Assembly (NCBI RefSeq): GCF_030348825.1
Contig: NZ_JAUCES010000005.1
Coordinates: 3,534,001 to 3,598,000 of the forward strand
Source of the DNA: Fictibacillus sp. b24
GTDB lineage: Bacteria > Bacillota > Bacilli > Bacillales > Fictibacillaceae
Direction: 5' to 3'
DNA length: 64,000 nucleotides
Within the stretch, counting starts at the first letter, position 1. Every line of letters starts with the position of its first letter. The position numbers were made by a program, and so were the translations under genes. Shown in pieces: positions 32,417 to 41,181 of this stretch. The notes under the pieces are model-generated. The model was not told where the DNA came from. It did not search any database and saw only the letters and a program-made list of their open reading frames with translations.

Positions 32417-33852
32417 GCCCTTTCAAGATATTTTGCGAGATGTTTTGCACTCTGCATTACGATTGGTACACCTCCACCAGGATGTATGGATGCACCAACT
32501 GCATACAAATTTTCATATGGCAGAGGTTTAATCTGAGGCCGAAACACACCAGATTGTTTTAACGTTGGAGCAATACCGAAGCTGCCTCCTTGGTATAACC
32601 CATCTGTGAGTGCGTCATTTGGTGTTCGAATCTCTTTCCAAACAATAGCTTCCTTTAACCCTGGATATCCTCTGCCTTCCAATCGCTTCAATATAAAATC
32701 AGCGTAAGCTTGCTTTTCAGACTCCCAATCCACTGTATCTCCTGATGGAACAGGAACAAGCACGTAAAGTACACTTTTTCCTTCTGGAGCAAGAGAAGGA
32801 TCTATCTTAGAAGGATAAAACGTATAGATTGCGGGATCTCGCGGCAGATTTTTACGCACAAAGACTTCTTGCATATGTTCGTCAAAGAAATCAGTCATAA
32901 AGAACTGATGAACATCTGCTTCGTCATATGTCTGATCAAGCCCTAGGTACAACAGAAAGCATCCGGAAGAAGATTCGAAGGTTTTTTTAATTGGCTTAGG
33001 ACCTGGAATGAGATTATGAATTCCTGGAAAGTCACCATTGTAAATAACCATATCGTGCAATTGAGTGCCTTCCTTTGTGACCACACCGTTACATGCATTT
33101 CCTTTTAAAGATAAGGATTTCACAGGAGTATTCACTTTAATATGCACACCTTGTTCATCAAGTCTTTTTTGTAATAAATCTACGATACTTGCATATCCGC
33201 CTTTTACATACCAGATGCCATGAGCATGCTCGCTGAACGGCACGAGCGAGTACATAGCAGGGGAATTTTCAGGTGATCCGCCAATATACAGTGTCTGAAA
33301 CGAAAAAGCCTCCTGCATTCTAGGGTGGTTAAAATAAGCTTCTGCTAGTTTTTTAACGGATTGATAGGCTTTCAGTTTTGTAAGTGTATGCAGATTTTTA
33401 GGTGTCCAAAAATCCCTCTTGTTCACAAAGGAACGGTCCAAGAATGCTGTTTTTCCTTGATGGAATCGTTCATACATATCCGTTACATATTTCAAAAAAC
33501 CTTGTTCTTCACCAGGATACATTCTAGTAATTTCATTCAACTGTCCAGGAAGATCACTTCTTTTATAAAAGTGAGATCCATCTGGATAGTTCAACTTGTA
33601 CATAGGGTTGCAAGGAATTAATTCTAATTCTTCACGCCCAATGCCAATCTCACCTAAGATTTCATAAATCATCTCAGGCAGCAGAACGATGGTTGGTCCA
33701 CTATCAATTCTGTATCCCTCTTTTTTAAAAAAGTTCAGCCTGCCCCCTAGGCTAGAGCTTTTCTCATAGATCGTAACTTCCTTACCTTGCTTTTTTAAGT
33801 AGAGTGCCGTAATTAAGCCGCCTATCCCTCCGCCAACTATCCCAGCATTCAT
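32413..33852 (-). CDS. CrtN/CrtP family carotenoid desaturase or oxidase
   Basis: CrtI superfamily flavoprotein of 479 aa. N-terminal NAGIVGGGIGGLITALYLK binds FAD; IDSGPTIVLLPEMIYEIL, LYIGGSPENSPAMYSL and C-terminal GASIHPGGGVPIVMQSAK are family blocks. Of the four paralogues here it is the least like CrtP of S. aureus. Its place between crtN and crtM suggests that it shares in desaturation (a CrtNb role) or further oxidation. The 4-nt overlaps on both sides indicate translational coupling. Confidence 0.75.
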   Translation of the reverse strand: MNAGIVGGGIGGLITALYLKKQGKEVTIYEKSSSLGGRLNFFKKEGYRIDSGPTIVLLPEMIYEILGEIGIGREELELIPCNPMYKLNYPDGSHFYKRSDLPGQLNEITRMYPGEEQGFLKYVTDMYERFHQGKTAFLDRSFVNKRDFWTPKNLHTLTKLKAYQSVKKLAEAYFNHPRMQEAFSFQTLYIGGSPENSPAMYSLVPFSEHAHGIWYVKGGYASIVDLLQKRLDEQGVHIKVNTPVKSLSLKGNACNGVVTKEGTQLHDMVIYNGDFPGIHNLIPGPKPIKKTFESSSGCFLLYLGLDQTYDEADVHQFFMTDFFDEHMQEVFVRKNLPRDPAIYTFYPSKIDPSLAPEGKSVLYVLVPVPSGDTVDWESEKQAYADFILKRLEGRGYPGLKEAIVWKEIRTPNDALTDGLYQGGSFGIAPTLKQSGVFRPQIKPLPYENLYAVGASIHPGGGVPIVMQSAKHLAKYLERA

Positions 33853-35345
33853 ACTGATTTAACCTCCATAGCACTATGTTTTTCTGTCATCATTCTTGTC
33901 GTAATCCGAGCCGATTCCATAATGGTAGGCAAACCGCTGCCGGGGTGTGTTCCTCCACCTACGAGCCACAGCCCTTCTACCTCTTTTTGTTTATTGTGCG
34001 GTCGCAAGTACATCATTTGAGTTAATTGATGCCCAAGGTTAAACGTTGCTCCCTTATAAACTTGAAGCTGCGTTTCCCAATCAAGCGGAGTGAACAAATG
34101 CTCTGTTTCAATATGCTTCTCCAAATCTTTAAACTCTGTTCGTTCCTGAAGCTGCTGAAGAACCAGTTTTCTAAACTTATGCTTGTGCTGTTCCCAGTCA
34201 ATCATACTGAAGTTATTAGGAACTGGTGCTAAGATGTATAGAGCCGACTTCCCTTCAGGAGCAAGCGTTGGATCTGTAACAGAAGGATTATGAATATAAA
34301 TGGATGGGTCTTGAGATAAGATTTTTTTCTTCGTAATCTCTTCGACGTTTTTTCTATAGTCTTCTGAAAAAACAATAGTATGATGAGGCAGATCGTATTT
34401 TTTATTCACGCCAACATACAGCATAAACGCCGAGCAAGAATAGCTCTTCTTCATTAATTTGTCGCTCGTATACTTCTTCGTAGAACCTTTAGGCATCAAC
34501 TTTTCCATGGCGTGTGCAAAGTCTGCATTAACGATCACTTCATCGGCATACACCGTTTCACCTGAATCCAGCTGAAGCCCCTTAACTTTCCCTTTTTCAA
34601 TAGCCAGCTCTTTCACTCCACATGACGTAATGACTTTTCCGCCATACTCTTTGATGACGTTTGCCATTGCTTCTGTGATCTTATTAACACCGCCGACAGG
34701 ATGATATACCCCATATGCGTGTTCCATATAAGATAAAATCGTAAACGCACCAGGACATTCCCACGGTGACATACCTAAATATTTCGCCTGAAACGTGAAA
34801 GCAAGACGCAGTCTTTCGTCTGAGAAATAAGTGGAGAGCTGATCATGCAGAGAATCCGTAATCGTTAGCTTTGGTAATGCTTTTATAAATTTAAGCTGCA
34901 GATAATCCAAAAGCGAATCATGCTTGTTTTGCAAAATAGGCATTAACGCTTCAAATTTTTCTTTTTCTTTCTTCATGAAACATCTGTAACCTTCGCCATT
35001 ACCCGGAAAAGCTTCTTCAATGTTTTGATACATAACCGATTGATCTGTCGTAGCATCTATTACGGCATCTTTAAATTTAAGCTGATACATAGGCTCAAGC
35101 TTTTTTAATTCTATATAATCTTCTAATCGCCGGCCGGCTAGGTGAAACATTTCCTCCAAGATGTGAGGCATGTTCAGAAAAGTAGGACCTCGATCAAACG
35201 TATAACCATCTTTATGTAAAGCAGAAGTACGTCCTCCGATAAACGGTTGCTTCTCGTATACTGTTACTTGATAACCTTTGCTGGCTAAAAGCATCCCTGC
35301 CGTCAACCCACCAGGTCCCGCACCAATTACAGCTACAGATTTCAT
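33849..35345 (-). CDS. crtN: Dehydrosqualene desaturase, CrtN type
   Basis: Flavoprotein of 498 aa, most like CrtN, which desaturates 4,4'-diapophytoene to diaponeurosporene or diapolycopene. Motifs: VAVIGAGPGGLTAGMLLASKGY at the N-terminus, FDRGPTFLNMPHILEEMF near residue 50, YLGMSPWECPGAFTILSYMEHAYGVYHP near 190, and GGGTHPGSGLPTIMESARI at the C-terminus. The ATG at 35343-35345 follows GAAGGAAGG and is preferred over a longer frame starting at 35453. It is first in the crtN, second desaturase, crtM unit, behind a promoter with a 19-bp spacer. Confidence 0.85.
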   Translation of the reverse strand: MKSVAVIGAGPGGLTAGMLLASKGYQVTVYEKQPFIGGRTSALHKDGYTFDRGPTFLNMPHILEEMFHLAGRRLEDYIELKKLEPMYQLKFKDAVIDATTDQSVMYQNIEEAFPGNGEGYRCFMKKEKEKFEALMPILQNKHDSLLDYLQLKFIKALPKLTITDSLHDQLSTYFSDERLRLAFTFQAKYLGMSPWECPGAFTILSYMEHAYGVYHPVGGVNKITEAMANVIKEYGGKVITSCGVKELAIEKGKVKGLQLDSGETVYADEVIVNADFAHAMEKLMPKGSTKKYTSDKLMKKSYSCSAFMLYVGVNKKYDLPHHTIVFSEDYRKNVEEITKKKILSQDPSIYIHNPSVTDPTLAPEGKSALYILAPVPNNFSMIDWEQHKHKFRKLVLQQLQERTEFKDLEKHIETEHLFTPLDWETQLQVYKGATFNLGHQLTQMMYLRPHNKQKEVEGLWLVGGGTHPGSGLPTIMESARITTRMMTEKHSAMEVKSV

Positions 35346-35388
35346 GTTTACATACCTTCCTTCTAACTTTACAAAATATATACATAGC

Positions 35389-35419
35389 ATTATACAAAAA
35401 TTATACGATGAGTGTTCAA
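35389..35419 (-). promoter_or_regulatory. crtN promoter with 19-bp spacer
   Basis: Minus strand: -35 TTGAAC (35414-35419), 19-bp spacer, -10 TATAAT (35389-35394). A second TATAAT lies inside the spacer (35400-35405), followed by TTTTTG. A 19-bp spacer is typical of promoters activated by MerR-family regulators. LitR/CarH members of that family control carotenoid genes by light in other bacilli. No such regulator gene is in the window. Confidence 0.5.
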
Positions 35420-35587
35420 CGATTGGCAAATTTAAAAGATATAAAAAACACACTCAAAAACAAGTTCTCTTGATGTGTGCGAATTCACATATGGTATGTA
35501 AGTAGTTTCGACGAAAAAGATGGAAAACCTTCTCAAATATTTAAATGAAATAAACTTTAAACATAAAACATAAAACTCGACAAATTA

Positions 35588-35615
35588 AAAAAAACCTGCA
35601 GATTCTGCAGGCTTT
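35588..35615 (-). terminator. Terminator after the small membrane protein gene
   Basis: On the minus strand AGCCTGCAGA pairs with TCTGCAGGTT, followed by TTTTTTT. Confidence 0.8.
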
Positions 35616-35622
35616 TCGAATA

Positions 35623-35793
35623 TTATTCTTTTGAATGTCTTTCTTTATGATTAAGATAGTCTTCTTCTTCATTTTTCGGCTTTTTCTTTCTAGCTTTTCG
35701 AACGATCAGTATAACAATAATGACTACTAATAATAAGCTGACATTTAAGAAGCCGCCTAAAAACCGAAAAAGATCAGACATAAAGTTATCCAT
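35623..35793 (-). CDS. Small single-pass membrane protein, 56 aa
   Basis: A short gene with GAGAAGAGGTG upstream of the ATG at 35791-35793 and a terminator just after the stop. Residues 10-31 are one hydrophobic helix (FLGGFLNVSLLLVVIIVILI) followed by a basic then acidic tail (RKARKKKPKNEEEDY). I do not recognise a family. It lies 43 nt downstream of the sensor kinase gene on the same strand, so it may be cotranscribed and could modulate a membrane partner; that is only a guess. Confidence 0.6.
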   Translation of the reverse strand: MDNFMSDLFRFLGGFLNVSLLLVVIIVILIVRKARKKKPKNEEEDYLNHKERHSKE

Positions 35794-35836
35794 GCTGCTT
35801 CACCTCTTCTCAGCATTTTCCCCTTTATAACCAATT

Positions 35837-37105
35837 TTAAACCGGCTGTTCATCAAACATCATTTTTAAAGGTATGGTTACACTTACTTTTGTTCCCTTG
35901 CCCAGCTTGCTCGTATAATCCACTCTTCCCCCCATAGACTCAATGATGCGAGCAGACACCATGGTGCCTAATCCAGTGCCTTTTTCTTTTGTTGAAAAAA
36001 ACAGAGAACCTACACGCGAAAGCTGTTCCTTTGTCATTCCTTTCCCCGTATCCCTTATGATCATCTTTACATGTTCTCCATCTTCAATGAGCTTAATCGA
36101 AACTCGCCCTTCTTTTGGAGTTGCTTCAACAGCATTTTTCAAAATATTGATCAGCGCTTGTTTTAATTGATTACGATCCGTGGTAATAACAGCATCTGAT
36201 TCTATGGTATGAGTCAGCGATATCCCTTCTTTTAGAGCATAAGGATTTAATAGAATACTTAATTCCATAACAAGAAGCGGAAGAGAAAACGATTCAATCT
36301 TCTTAAATTCTGGTTTAGCAAAATTCAAATAATCACTTATAATGTTCTCCGCTCTTCCCAGCTCACTTAAAATGAGGGGATAATAATTCTTATGCCGTTC
36401 GTCCTCACCTTCCATTAACTGTAGAAAGCCTTTGACAACCGTTAAAGGATTTCGAACTTCATGAGCGATTGAGGCTGCAAGTTCACCGAGCGTGTGCTGC
36501 TTTTCAGAGCGCCTGATCTCATCTTTCATCAGATTACGCTCAATCACAGCTTCATTTAAAATAGCGGTAAGAACAACAGTTATTATTTGTATCATGCCAA
36601 AAACGGTTATGTATAAAAGCAATTTTTGATTAAGTTCGACGAACCCTTTATTAAAGTAAAGGTAAATCAAGAGGATGATAAGCTGAACAAAAGCTGGCCA
36701 AGACCCTATGATAATAGAGAGAGAGATTCTTTTTTTCGGTGGGGATTTCCAAAAATAATTATACATTAAGTATGGGACCGCACATGAAAGCACTGCCGTT
36801 ATGTAAGCTAAAAAGAGTGTTTCCCCGCCCATCGATGTTCTTGTTATCATAAGCGCAGTGATCGTGATTATCCCAGAGATCGGACCACCGTAAAAGAAAG
36901 CCAAAACGACTGGAACATAACGCAAATCCCAGTATAGCGATGCATCATAATAAGCAAAGTACATACTAAGAGATGCCGATGCTCCGTATAAGAAACCTAA
37001 AAAGTATGGGGATTTTCCAATTTTTCGATTTTCGATCATTAAGCTATAGATTAATACTGGTACAAGTACAATTAATACATGTAAAAGCAGCTTTTCTACA
37101 ATCAT
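35837..37105 (-). CDS. Membrane sensor histidine kinase, KinB-like
   Basis: Protein of 422 aa with six N-terminal membrane helices (about residues 5-185) of the 5TMR-LYT type, then a cytosolic HisKA domain with the phosphorylated His in IAHEVRNPLTVVKG (near residue 214). The ATPase domain carries LINILKNAVEATP (N box), RDTGKGM (G1) and GTGLGT (G2). The layout and HisKA match B. subtilis sporulation kinases, especially KinB, which feed the Spo0A phosphorelay. There is no response regulator beside it, as expected for a phosphorelay kinase. The kbaA gene that follows kinB in B. subtilis is absent. Confidence 0.72.
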   Translation of the reverse strand: MIVEKLLLHVLIVLVPVLIYSLMIENRKIGKSPYFLGFLYGASASLSMYFAYYDASLYWDLRYVPVVLAFFYGGPISGIITITALMITRTSMGGETLFLAYITAVLSCAVPYLMYNYFWKSPPKKRISLSIIIGSWPAFVQLIILLIYLYFNKGFVELNQKLLLYITVFGMIQIITVVLTAILNEAVIERNLMKDEIRRSEKQHTLGELAASIAHEVRNPLTVVKGFLQLMEGEDERHKNYYPLILSELGRAENIISDYLNFAKPEFKKIESFSLPLLVMELSILLNPYALKEGISLTHTIESDAVITTDRNQLKQALINILKNAVEATPKEGRVSIKLIEDGEHVKMIIRDTGKGMTKEQLSRVGSLFFSTKEKGTGLGTMVSARIIESMGGRVDYTSKLGKGTKVSVTIPLKMMFDEQPV

Positions 37106-37147
37106 CGTCTACTCCCCAGTTCAAATGGCTTGTCTAAAGAATACGAC

Positions 37148-37186
37148 AAAAAAAGGGTGATTCCTCCAAGAATCTCCCTTTTTTTA
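37148..37186 (-). terminator. Terminator of the heterodimeric ABC exporter operon
   Basis: AAAAAGGG-GATTC pairs with GAATC-CCCTTTTT around CTCCAA, followed by a T tract in both directions. Confidence 0.75.
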
Positions 37187-37235
37187 TGACTAAAGCATTG
37201 TTTTTATAAGACTTAAGTAGTAATTATCGACAGCG

Positions 37236-39035
37236 TTAAGCATCTTGCTTCAGCTGGCTATGATACAAAGAATAATAGAACTTTTTATTATTCAACAATT
37301 CTTCATGAGTTCCTTTTTCAAATATGCCCCCGTCCTGGAGAACAAGAATCTGATCGGCTTGCTGTATCGTGTTCAATCTGTGTGCAATAACAAAACTCGT
37401 TCTCCCCTGCATCAAGCGCTGCAAGGCTTCTTGTATTTTCATCTCTGTAATCGTATCTATAGAGCTTGTTGCTTCATCTAAAATAAGAAGAGAAGGATCT
37501 GCTAAAATGGCTCGTGCAATTGATAAGAGCTGTTTTTGGCCTTGACTGATGCCGCTTCCCTCTTGGTTCAATACCGTTTTGTAGCTCTTTGGCAGTTTTG
37601 TAATAAACGAATGAGCATTAGCCAGTTTAGCAGCTGCAATAACTTCCTCGTCTGTAGCATTTAATCTTCCGTACCGTATATTTTCAATTATCGTTCCTTC
37701 AAACAAAAAGGAATCTTGCAGTACAAATCCCATATGACTTCGAAGTGAGCTGCGTTTTACTTTCTTTATATCGTTCCCATCGATCAGGATCTGACCAGAA
37801 TCTGCATCATAAAACCGTGAAAGCAGGTTCACAATAGTCGTCTTACCCGCACCAGTCGGACCAACTAGGGCAACTGTTTCTCCTTCTTTTACAGAAAAAC
37901 TCAATCCGCTTACCGTGTTCTCATCTTTTTCATAGGAAAAAGCAACGTCAATAAAATCTACTTTTCCTTTTACAGAAGACAGCTCAATAGCACCTGTCTC
38001 ATCCATTTCTTCTTGTGATTCATCTAGAATCTCAAAAACCCTTTCTGCCCCTGCAACAGCTGACAAAAGCGTATTAAACTGGTTCGCCAGATCATTAAGA
38101 GGCCGTGTGAACTGTCTCGAATACTCAACAAATATGACGATTACACCGATGGATACTTTTCCATTCAGAGCAAGAACTCCCCCGATCCCCGCGATTAAAG
38201 CAAAGCTTCCATTGTTTAGAACGTTCATCAATTTAGGAATAAAACCCGAGAACGTCTGAGCCCAATACCCCGACTCTTTCAAGCGTTCATTTTTTACCAT
38301 AAATTCTTCAATGACTCTCTTTTCCTGTGAAAAAGATTTTACAATGCGCTGTCCAGAAGTGATTTCTTCAATATAACCGTTGATCTCACCCAAATTTCTT
38401 TGCTGTTCTTTAAACCTTGCACCTGTTCTTTTTGTAATCCACTTTAATCCAAAGAACATCAAGGGGACGATTGATAGGGAGATGAGCGTTAGAATAGGAC
38501 TTAAATAAATCATTACACCAACAGTTCCAATCAGCGTGAGGATGCTGGAGAACACTTGAATGAAGGAACTATTTAATGTTGAACTGACATTTTCAATATC
38601 GTTTGTAATCCGGCTCATCAATTCACCGTGCTGCCGTTTATCGAAAAATGAAATCGAGAGCCGATGAAATTGATTAAATAAATCATTTCTCATTTTTAAT
38701 ACGGTATCCTGTGCAATTCCAATCATCCAATAGTTTTGCAGCCAGATGGAAAGAGATTGGCCGACAAAGACAAAAACAAGGCCGATCAGCAATTTATTTA
38801 ATCCGTCCATATTCTCTTTTACAATATAAGAATCAATGGCCATTCCGATTAAAAAAGGTCCGAGCAAGCTTAATGCAGAGCTTATGATCACCATAAGCAG
38901 CACCAAACTTAACAGCCATTTCTGACTAGAAAAATAGCTTCCAATACGCCTTATTGTACTTGCCCAGTTTTTCGGTTTTACTTTCTCTCCAAATAAATGA
39001 TTATGTGGATGAGGTCTGTTTGAACCCTTTGACAT
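37236..39035 (-). CDS. ABC exporter half-transporter, catalytic partner
   Basis: Membrane-ATPase fusion of 599 aa: six-helix export domain (about residues 35-325), then an ABC domain with Walker A GPTGAGKTT, a divergent signature (SGISQGQ instead of LSGGQ), canonical Walker B LLILDEATSSID and H-loop IAHRLNT. It overlaps the upstream half-transporter gene by 35 nt, so the two probably make a heterodimeric multidrug or lipid exporter of the YfiBC/BmrCD type. The ATG at 39033-39035 follows GGAGGAGGA; a longer frame from 39110 lacks a ribosome site. The substrate is unknown. Confidence 0.85.
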   Translation of the reverse strand: MSKGSNRPHPHNHLFGEKVKPKNWASTIRRIGSYFSSQKWLLSLVLLMVIISSALSLLGPFLIGMAIDSYIVKENMDGLNKLLIGLVFVFVGQSLSIWLQNYWMIGIAQDTVLKMRNDLFNQFHRLSISFFDKRQHGELMSRITNDIENVSSTLNSSFIQVFSSILTLIGTVGVMIYLSPILTLISLSIVPLMFFGLKWITKRTGARFKEQQRNLGEINGYIEEITSGQRIVKSFSQEKRVIEEFMVKNERLKESGYWAQTFSGFIPKLMNVLNNGSFALIAGIGGVLALNGKVSIGVIVIFVEYSRQFTRPLNDLANQFNTLLSAVAGAERVFEILDESQEEMDETGAIELSSVKGKVDFIDVAFSYEKDENTVSGLSFSVKEGETVALVGPTGAGKTTIVNLLSRFYDADSGQILIDGNDIKKVKRSSLRSHMGFVLQDSFLFEGTIIENIRYGRLNATDEEVIAAAKLANAHSFITKLPKSYKTVLNQEGSGISQGQKQLLSIARAILADPSLLILDEATSSIDTITEMKIQEALQRLMQGRTSFVIAHRLNTIQQADQILVLQDGGIFEKGTHEELLNNKKFYYSLYHSQLKQDA

Positions 39036-40758
39036 GCTGAAAGTCCTCCTCCCCAAACTGAGATTGCACGATTCTGACATACAGCTGTGATGTTTTAAGG
39101 AGTTCTTCATGTGTTCCCCAGGCCTCTACGGCACCATCATCTAAAAGCAGAATATGATCGGCTTCCATTGCTGTACTTATTTTTTGCGTAATAATAAACG
39201 TTGTACATGAATAGGTTCTTAACGCTTTTAACAGCTTTGCTTCTGTCTTAAGATCCAGTGCACTTGTACTATCATCCAGCATTAAAATTTTCGGTTTGCG
39301 GACTAACGCTCTGGCAATGGACAATCTTTGTTTTTGCCCGCCAGAAAGGTTAACACCCCGTTGTCCTACTCTTGTATCATATTGATTTGGCAGTTTTTCT
39401 ACTGTCTCATGAATTTGAGCATCTTTAGCTGCGATAATAATTTCATTTTGACTTGCTCCTTCTTTTCCCCAGCCGATGTTTTCAGAAATTGAACCTGTAA
39501 ATAGCACTGCTTCCTGTGGAACAACACCAATTCCTTTTCGGAGTGTCTCAATCGGATAATCCTTTACATTATTACCGTCAACCAGCACTTCACCAGCTGT
39601 AACATCATAAAGTCTAGGCACCAGCTGAAAAAGCGAGGTTTTTCCAGAACCCGTTGAACCAAGGATCGCTAACGTCTCTCCTGGCTTTACTGAAAAAGAT
39701 AAATTTTGCAAAACAGGTACATCACTTTCCGGATAGCAAAAAGAAACATTCTTAAATTCCACTGCTCCTTGTTTCAATGATAGTGACTGGTCAGTATCTG
39801 CGGCTTCGATCAGATCCACTTCCGTATCTAGTACCTCCCCAATACGTTGAGCTGACGCTTTTGCACGAGAAAAAGCCATAATAATAAAAGAAATGATCGT
39901 CAGAACGGATGAAATTCTGAAAGAGTAGTTTACGATCGCAACAACTTCCCCTACCTCAATCGTGCCAAAGTTCACCTGTCGGCTACCAAACCAAAGGATG
40001 AACAAAATCCCAATATTCATAACGAACAACAAGACTGGAATTGAAACTTCTATTAATCTAAGAGATGAAACGGTACGTACTTTTAAATCGTCGCTCGCCT
40101 GTTCAAAGCGGTCTTTTTCAAAGTCTCTTCTCAAAAAAGCCTTAATTAACCGCATTCCCATTAAGTTTTCACGCATAACACGATTCACGCCATCCAGTTT
40201 ATCTTGCACATCCCGAAACATGCTGCCGGCAGTTCCAAGAACCCATTTTAGAAAAAACAATAGAAACGGCAATGCCACTACTAACACCATAGCCAGCTTC
40301 CAATTGACGATAAGAGACATGATCACTCCACCTGCTAATAAAAGCGGTGCTCTCAGCATGATCCGCAAACTCATAAATACGGTATTCTGAAGCTGTGTCA
40401 CATCATTCGTCATCCTAGTGATTAAAGATGAAGCAGGAAATTTATTAAAATTCACAAACGAAAAAGACTGCACCTTTTCAAACACGAGCCGCCTTATATC
40501 AAAACCGTAGTTTTGACTGACATGAGCTGAGAAAAACGAGTTCGCAATTCCTGCTGCAAAAGCAACTAATGCAAGACCAAACATCATTGTTCCCCAAAAC
40601 TTAACTACACTCAAATCGCTTTTTAAAATACCGTCATCAATGATCTTTGCCATTATTAATGGCTGCAGTAATTCAACTCCTAGTTCCATTAGAGTCAAAA
40701 AAAGAGCTGCTCCGATCGCGAACCGGTACGTTTTTAAATAAGAAAACACTCTCCACAT
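39001..40758 (-). CDS. ABC exporter half-transporter with degenerate ATP site
   Basis: Membrane-ATPase fusion of 585 aa, with six helices in about residues 15-305. Its ABC domain has Walker A GSTGSGKTS and a canonical signature, NLSGGQKQR. In Walker B (LMLDDSTSALD) the catalytic Glu is replaced by Asp, and in the H-loop (IITQKIST) the His is replaced by Gln. Combined with the odd signature of its partner, this gives one degenerate and one canonical ATP site, the hallmark of asymmetric heterodimeric exporters. It is first in the operon; GGGGG precedes the ATG. Confidence 0.85.
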   Translation of the reverse strand: MWRVFSYLKTYRFAIGAALFLTLMELGVELLQPLIMAKIIDDGILKSDLSVVKFWGTMMFGLALVAFAAGIANSFFSAHVSQNYGFDIRRLVFEKVQSFSFVNFNKFPASSLITRMTNDVTQLQNTVFMSLRIMLRAPLLLAGGVIMSLIVNWKLAMVLVVALPFLLFFLKWVLGTAGSMFRDVQDKLDGVNRVMRENLMGMRLIKAFLRRDFEKDRFEQASDDLKVRTVSSLRLIEVSIPVLLFVMNIGILFILWFGSRQVNFGTIEVGEVVAIVNYSFRISSVLTIISFIIMAFSRAKASAQRIGEVLDTEVDLIEAADTDQSLSLKQGAVEFKNVSFCYPESDVPVLQNLSFSVKPGETLAILGSTGSGKTSLFQLVPRLYDVTAGEVLVDGNNVKDYPIETLRKGIGVVPQEAVLFTGSISENIGWGKEGASQNEIIIAAKDAQIHETVEKLPNQYDTRVGQRGVNLSGGQKQRLSIARALVRKPKILMLDDSTSALDLKTEAKLLKALRTYSCTTFIITQKISTAMEADHILLLDDGAVEAWGTHEELLKTSQLYVRIVQSQFGEEDFQHVKGFKQTSST

Positions 40759-40876
40759 AAGTTAGCCCCCGAACGTCACCGATGTTTAACAAACTTAACA
40801 ATCTACTACTATTTTATCCTTTTTTATGAAAATAATTAACTATTTCGACTTCTCTTGATCATTAATGAAGATGAGT

Positions 40877-41094
40877 GTTGTTGATTTCCGTTCCAGGATG
40901 CTCGCTTTCCGCGGGGCGTGCGGTGAGCCACTTGCCGCTTTGCGCCCTTAAGTGTCTCACCTGCCGAGTCAAGAAAGTATTCTTGCTCCTGCGTCTACAA
41001 GTAATGCTACCGTAGTAAGCTTCCTCGTCGCATACCTAGCGAGAAGTCTTTCAGGTGGTAGGTACGCACCTTGCACTCCAATCAACTTGTCAAA
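40877..41094 (-). repeat. Dispersed hairpin-forming repeat, copy D, with extra internal sequence
   Basis: Reverse orientation; it ends in CTCCAATCAACTTGTCAA, the complement of the start of copies A and C. At 218 bp it is about 70 bp longer than the others. After CTCACCTGCCGA, the usual GTCCCGCAGGAG block is replaced by about 85-95 bp of unrelated sequence (about 40966-41065), after which the repeat resumes at GCACCTTGCACTCC. It fills most of the 410-bp gap before the CDF gene. Confidence 0.8.
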
Positions 41095-41153
41095 GGAGAG
41101 AATTGAACAAAATGCCTCTAGCAACAATCTTTAGAAAAGAGACTTTGCAAACG

Positions 41154-41181
41154 AAAACCCGCTAGTATGCTAGCGGGTTTT
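41154..41181 (-). terminator. Terminator of the CDF transporter gene
   Basis: AAAACCCGCTAG pairs perfectly with CTAGCGGGTTTT. The stem includes the stop codon. Confidence 0.85.
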
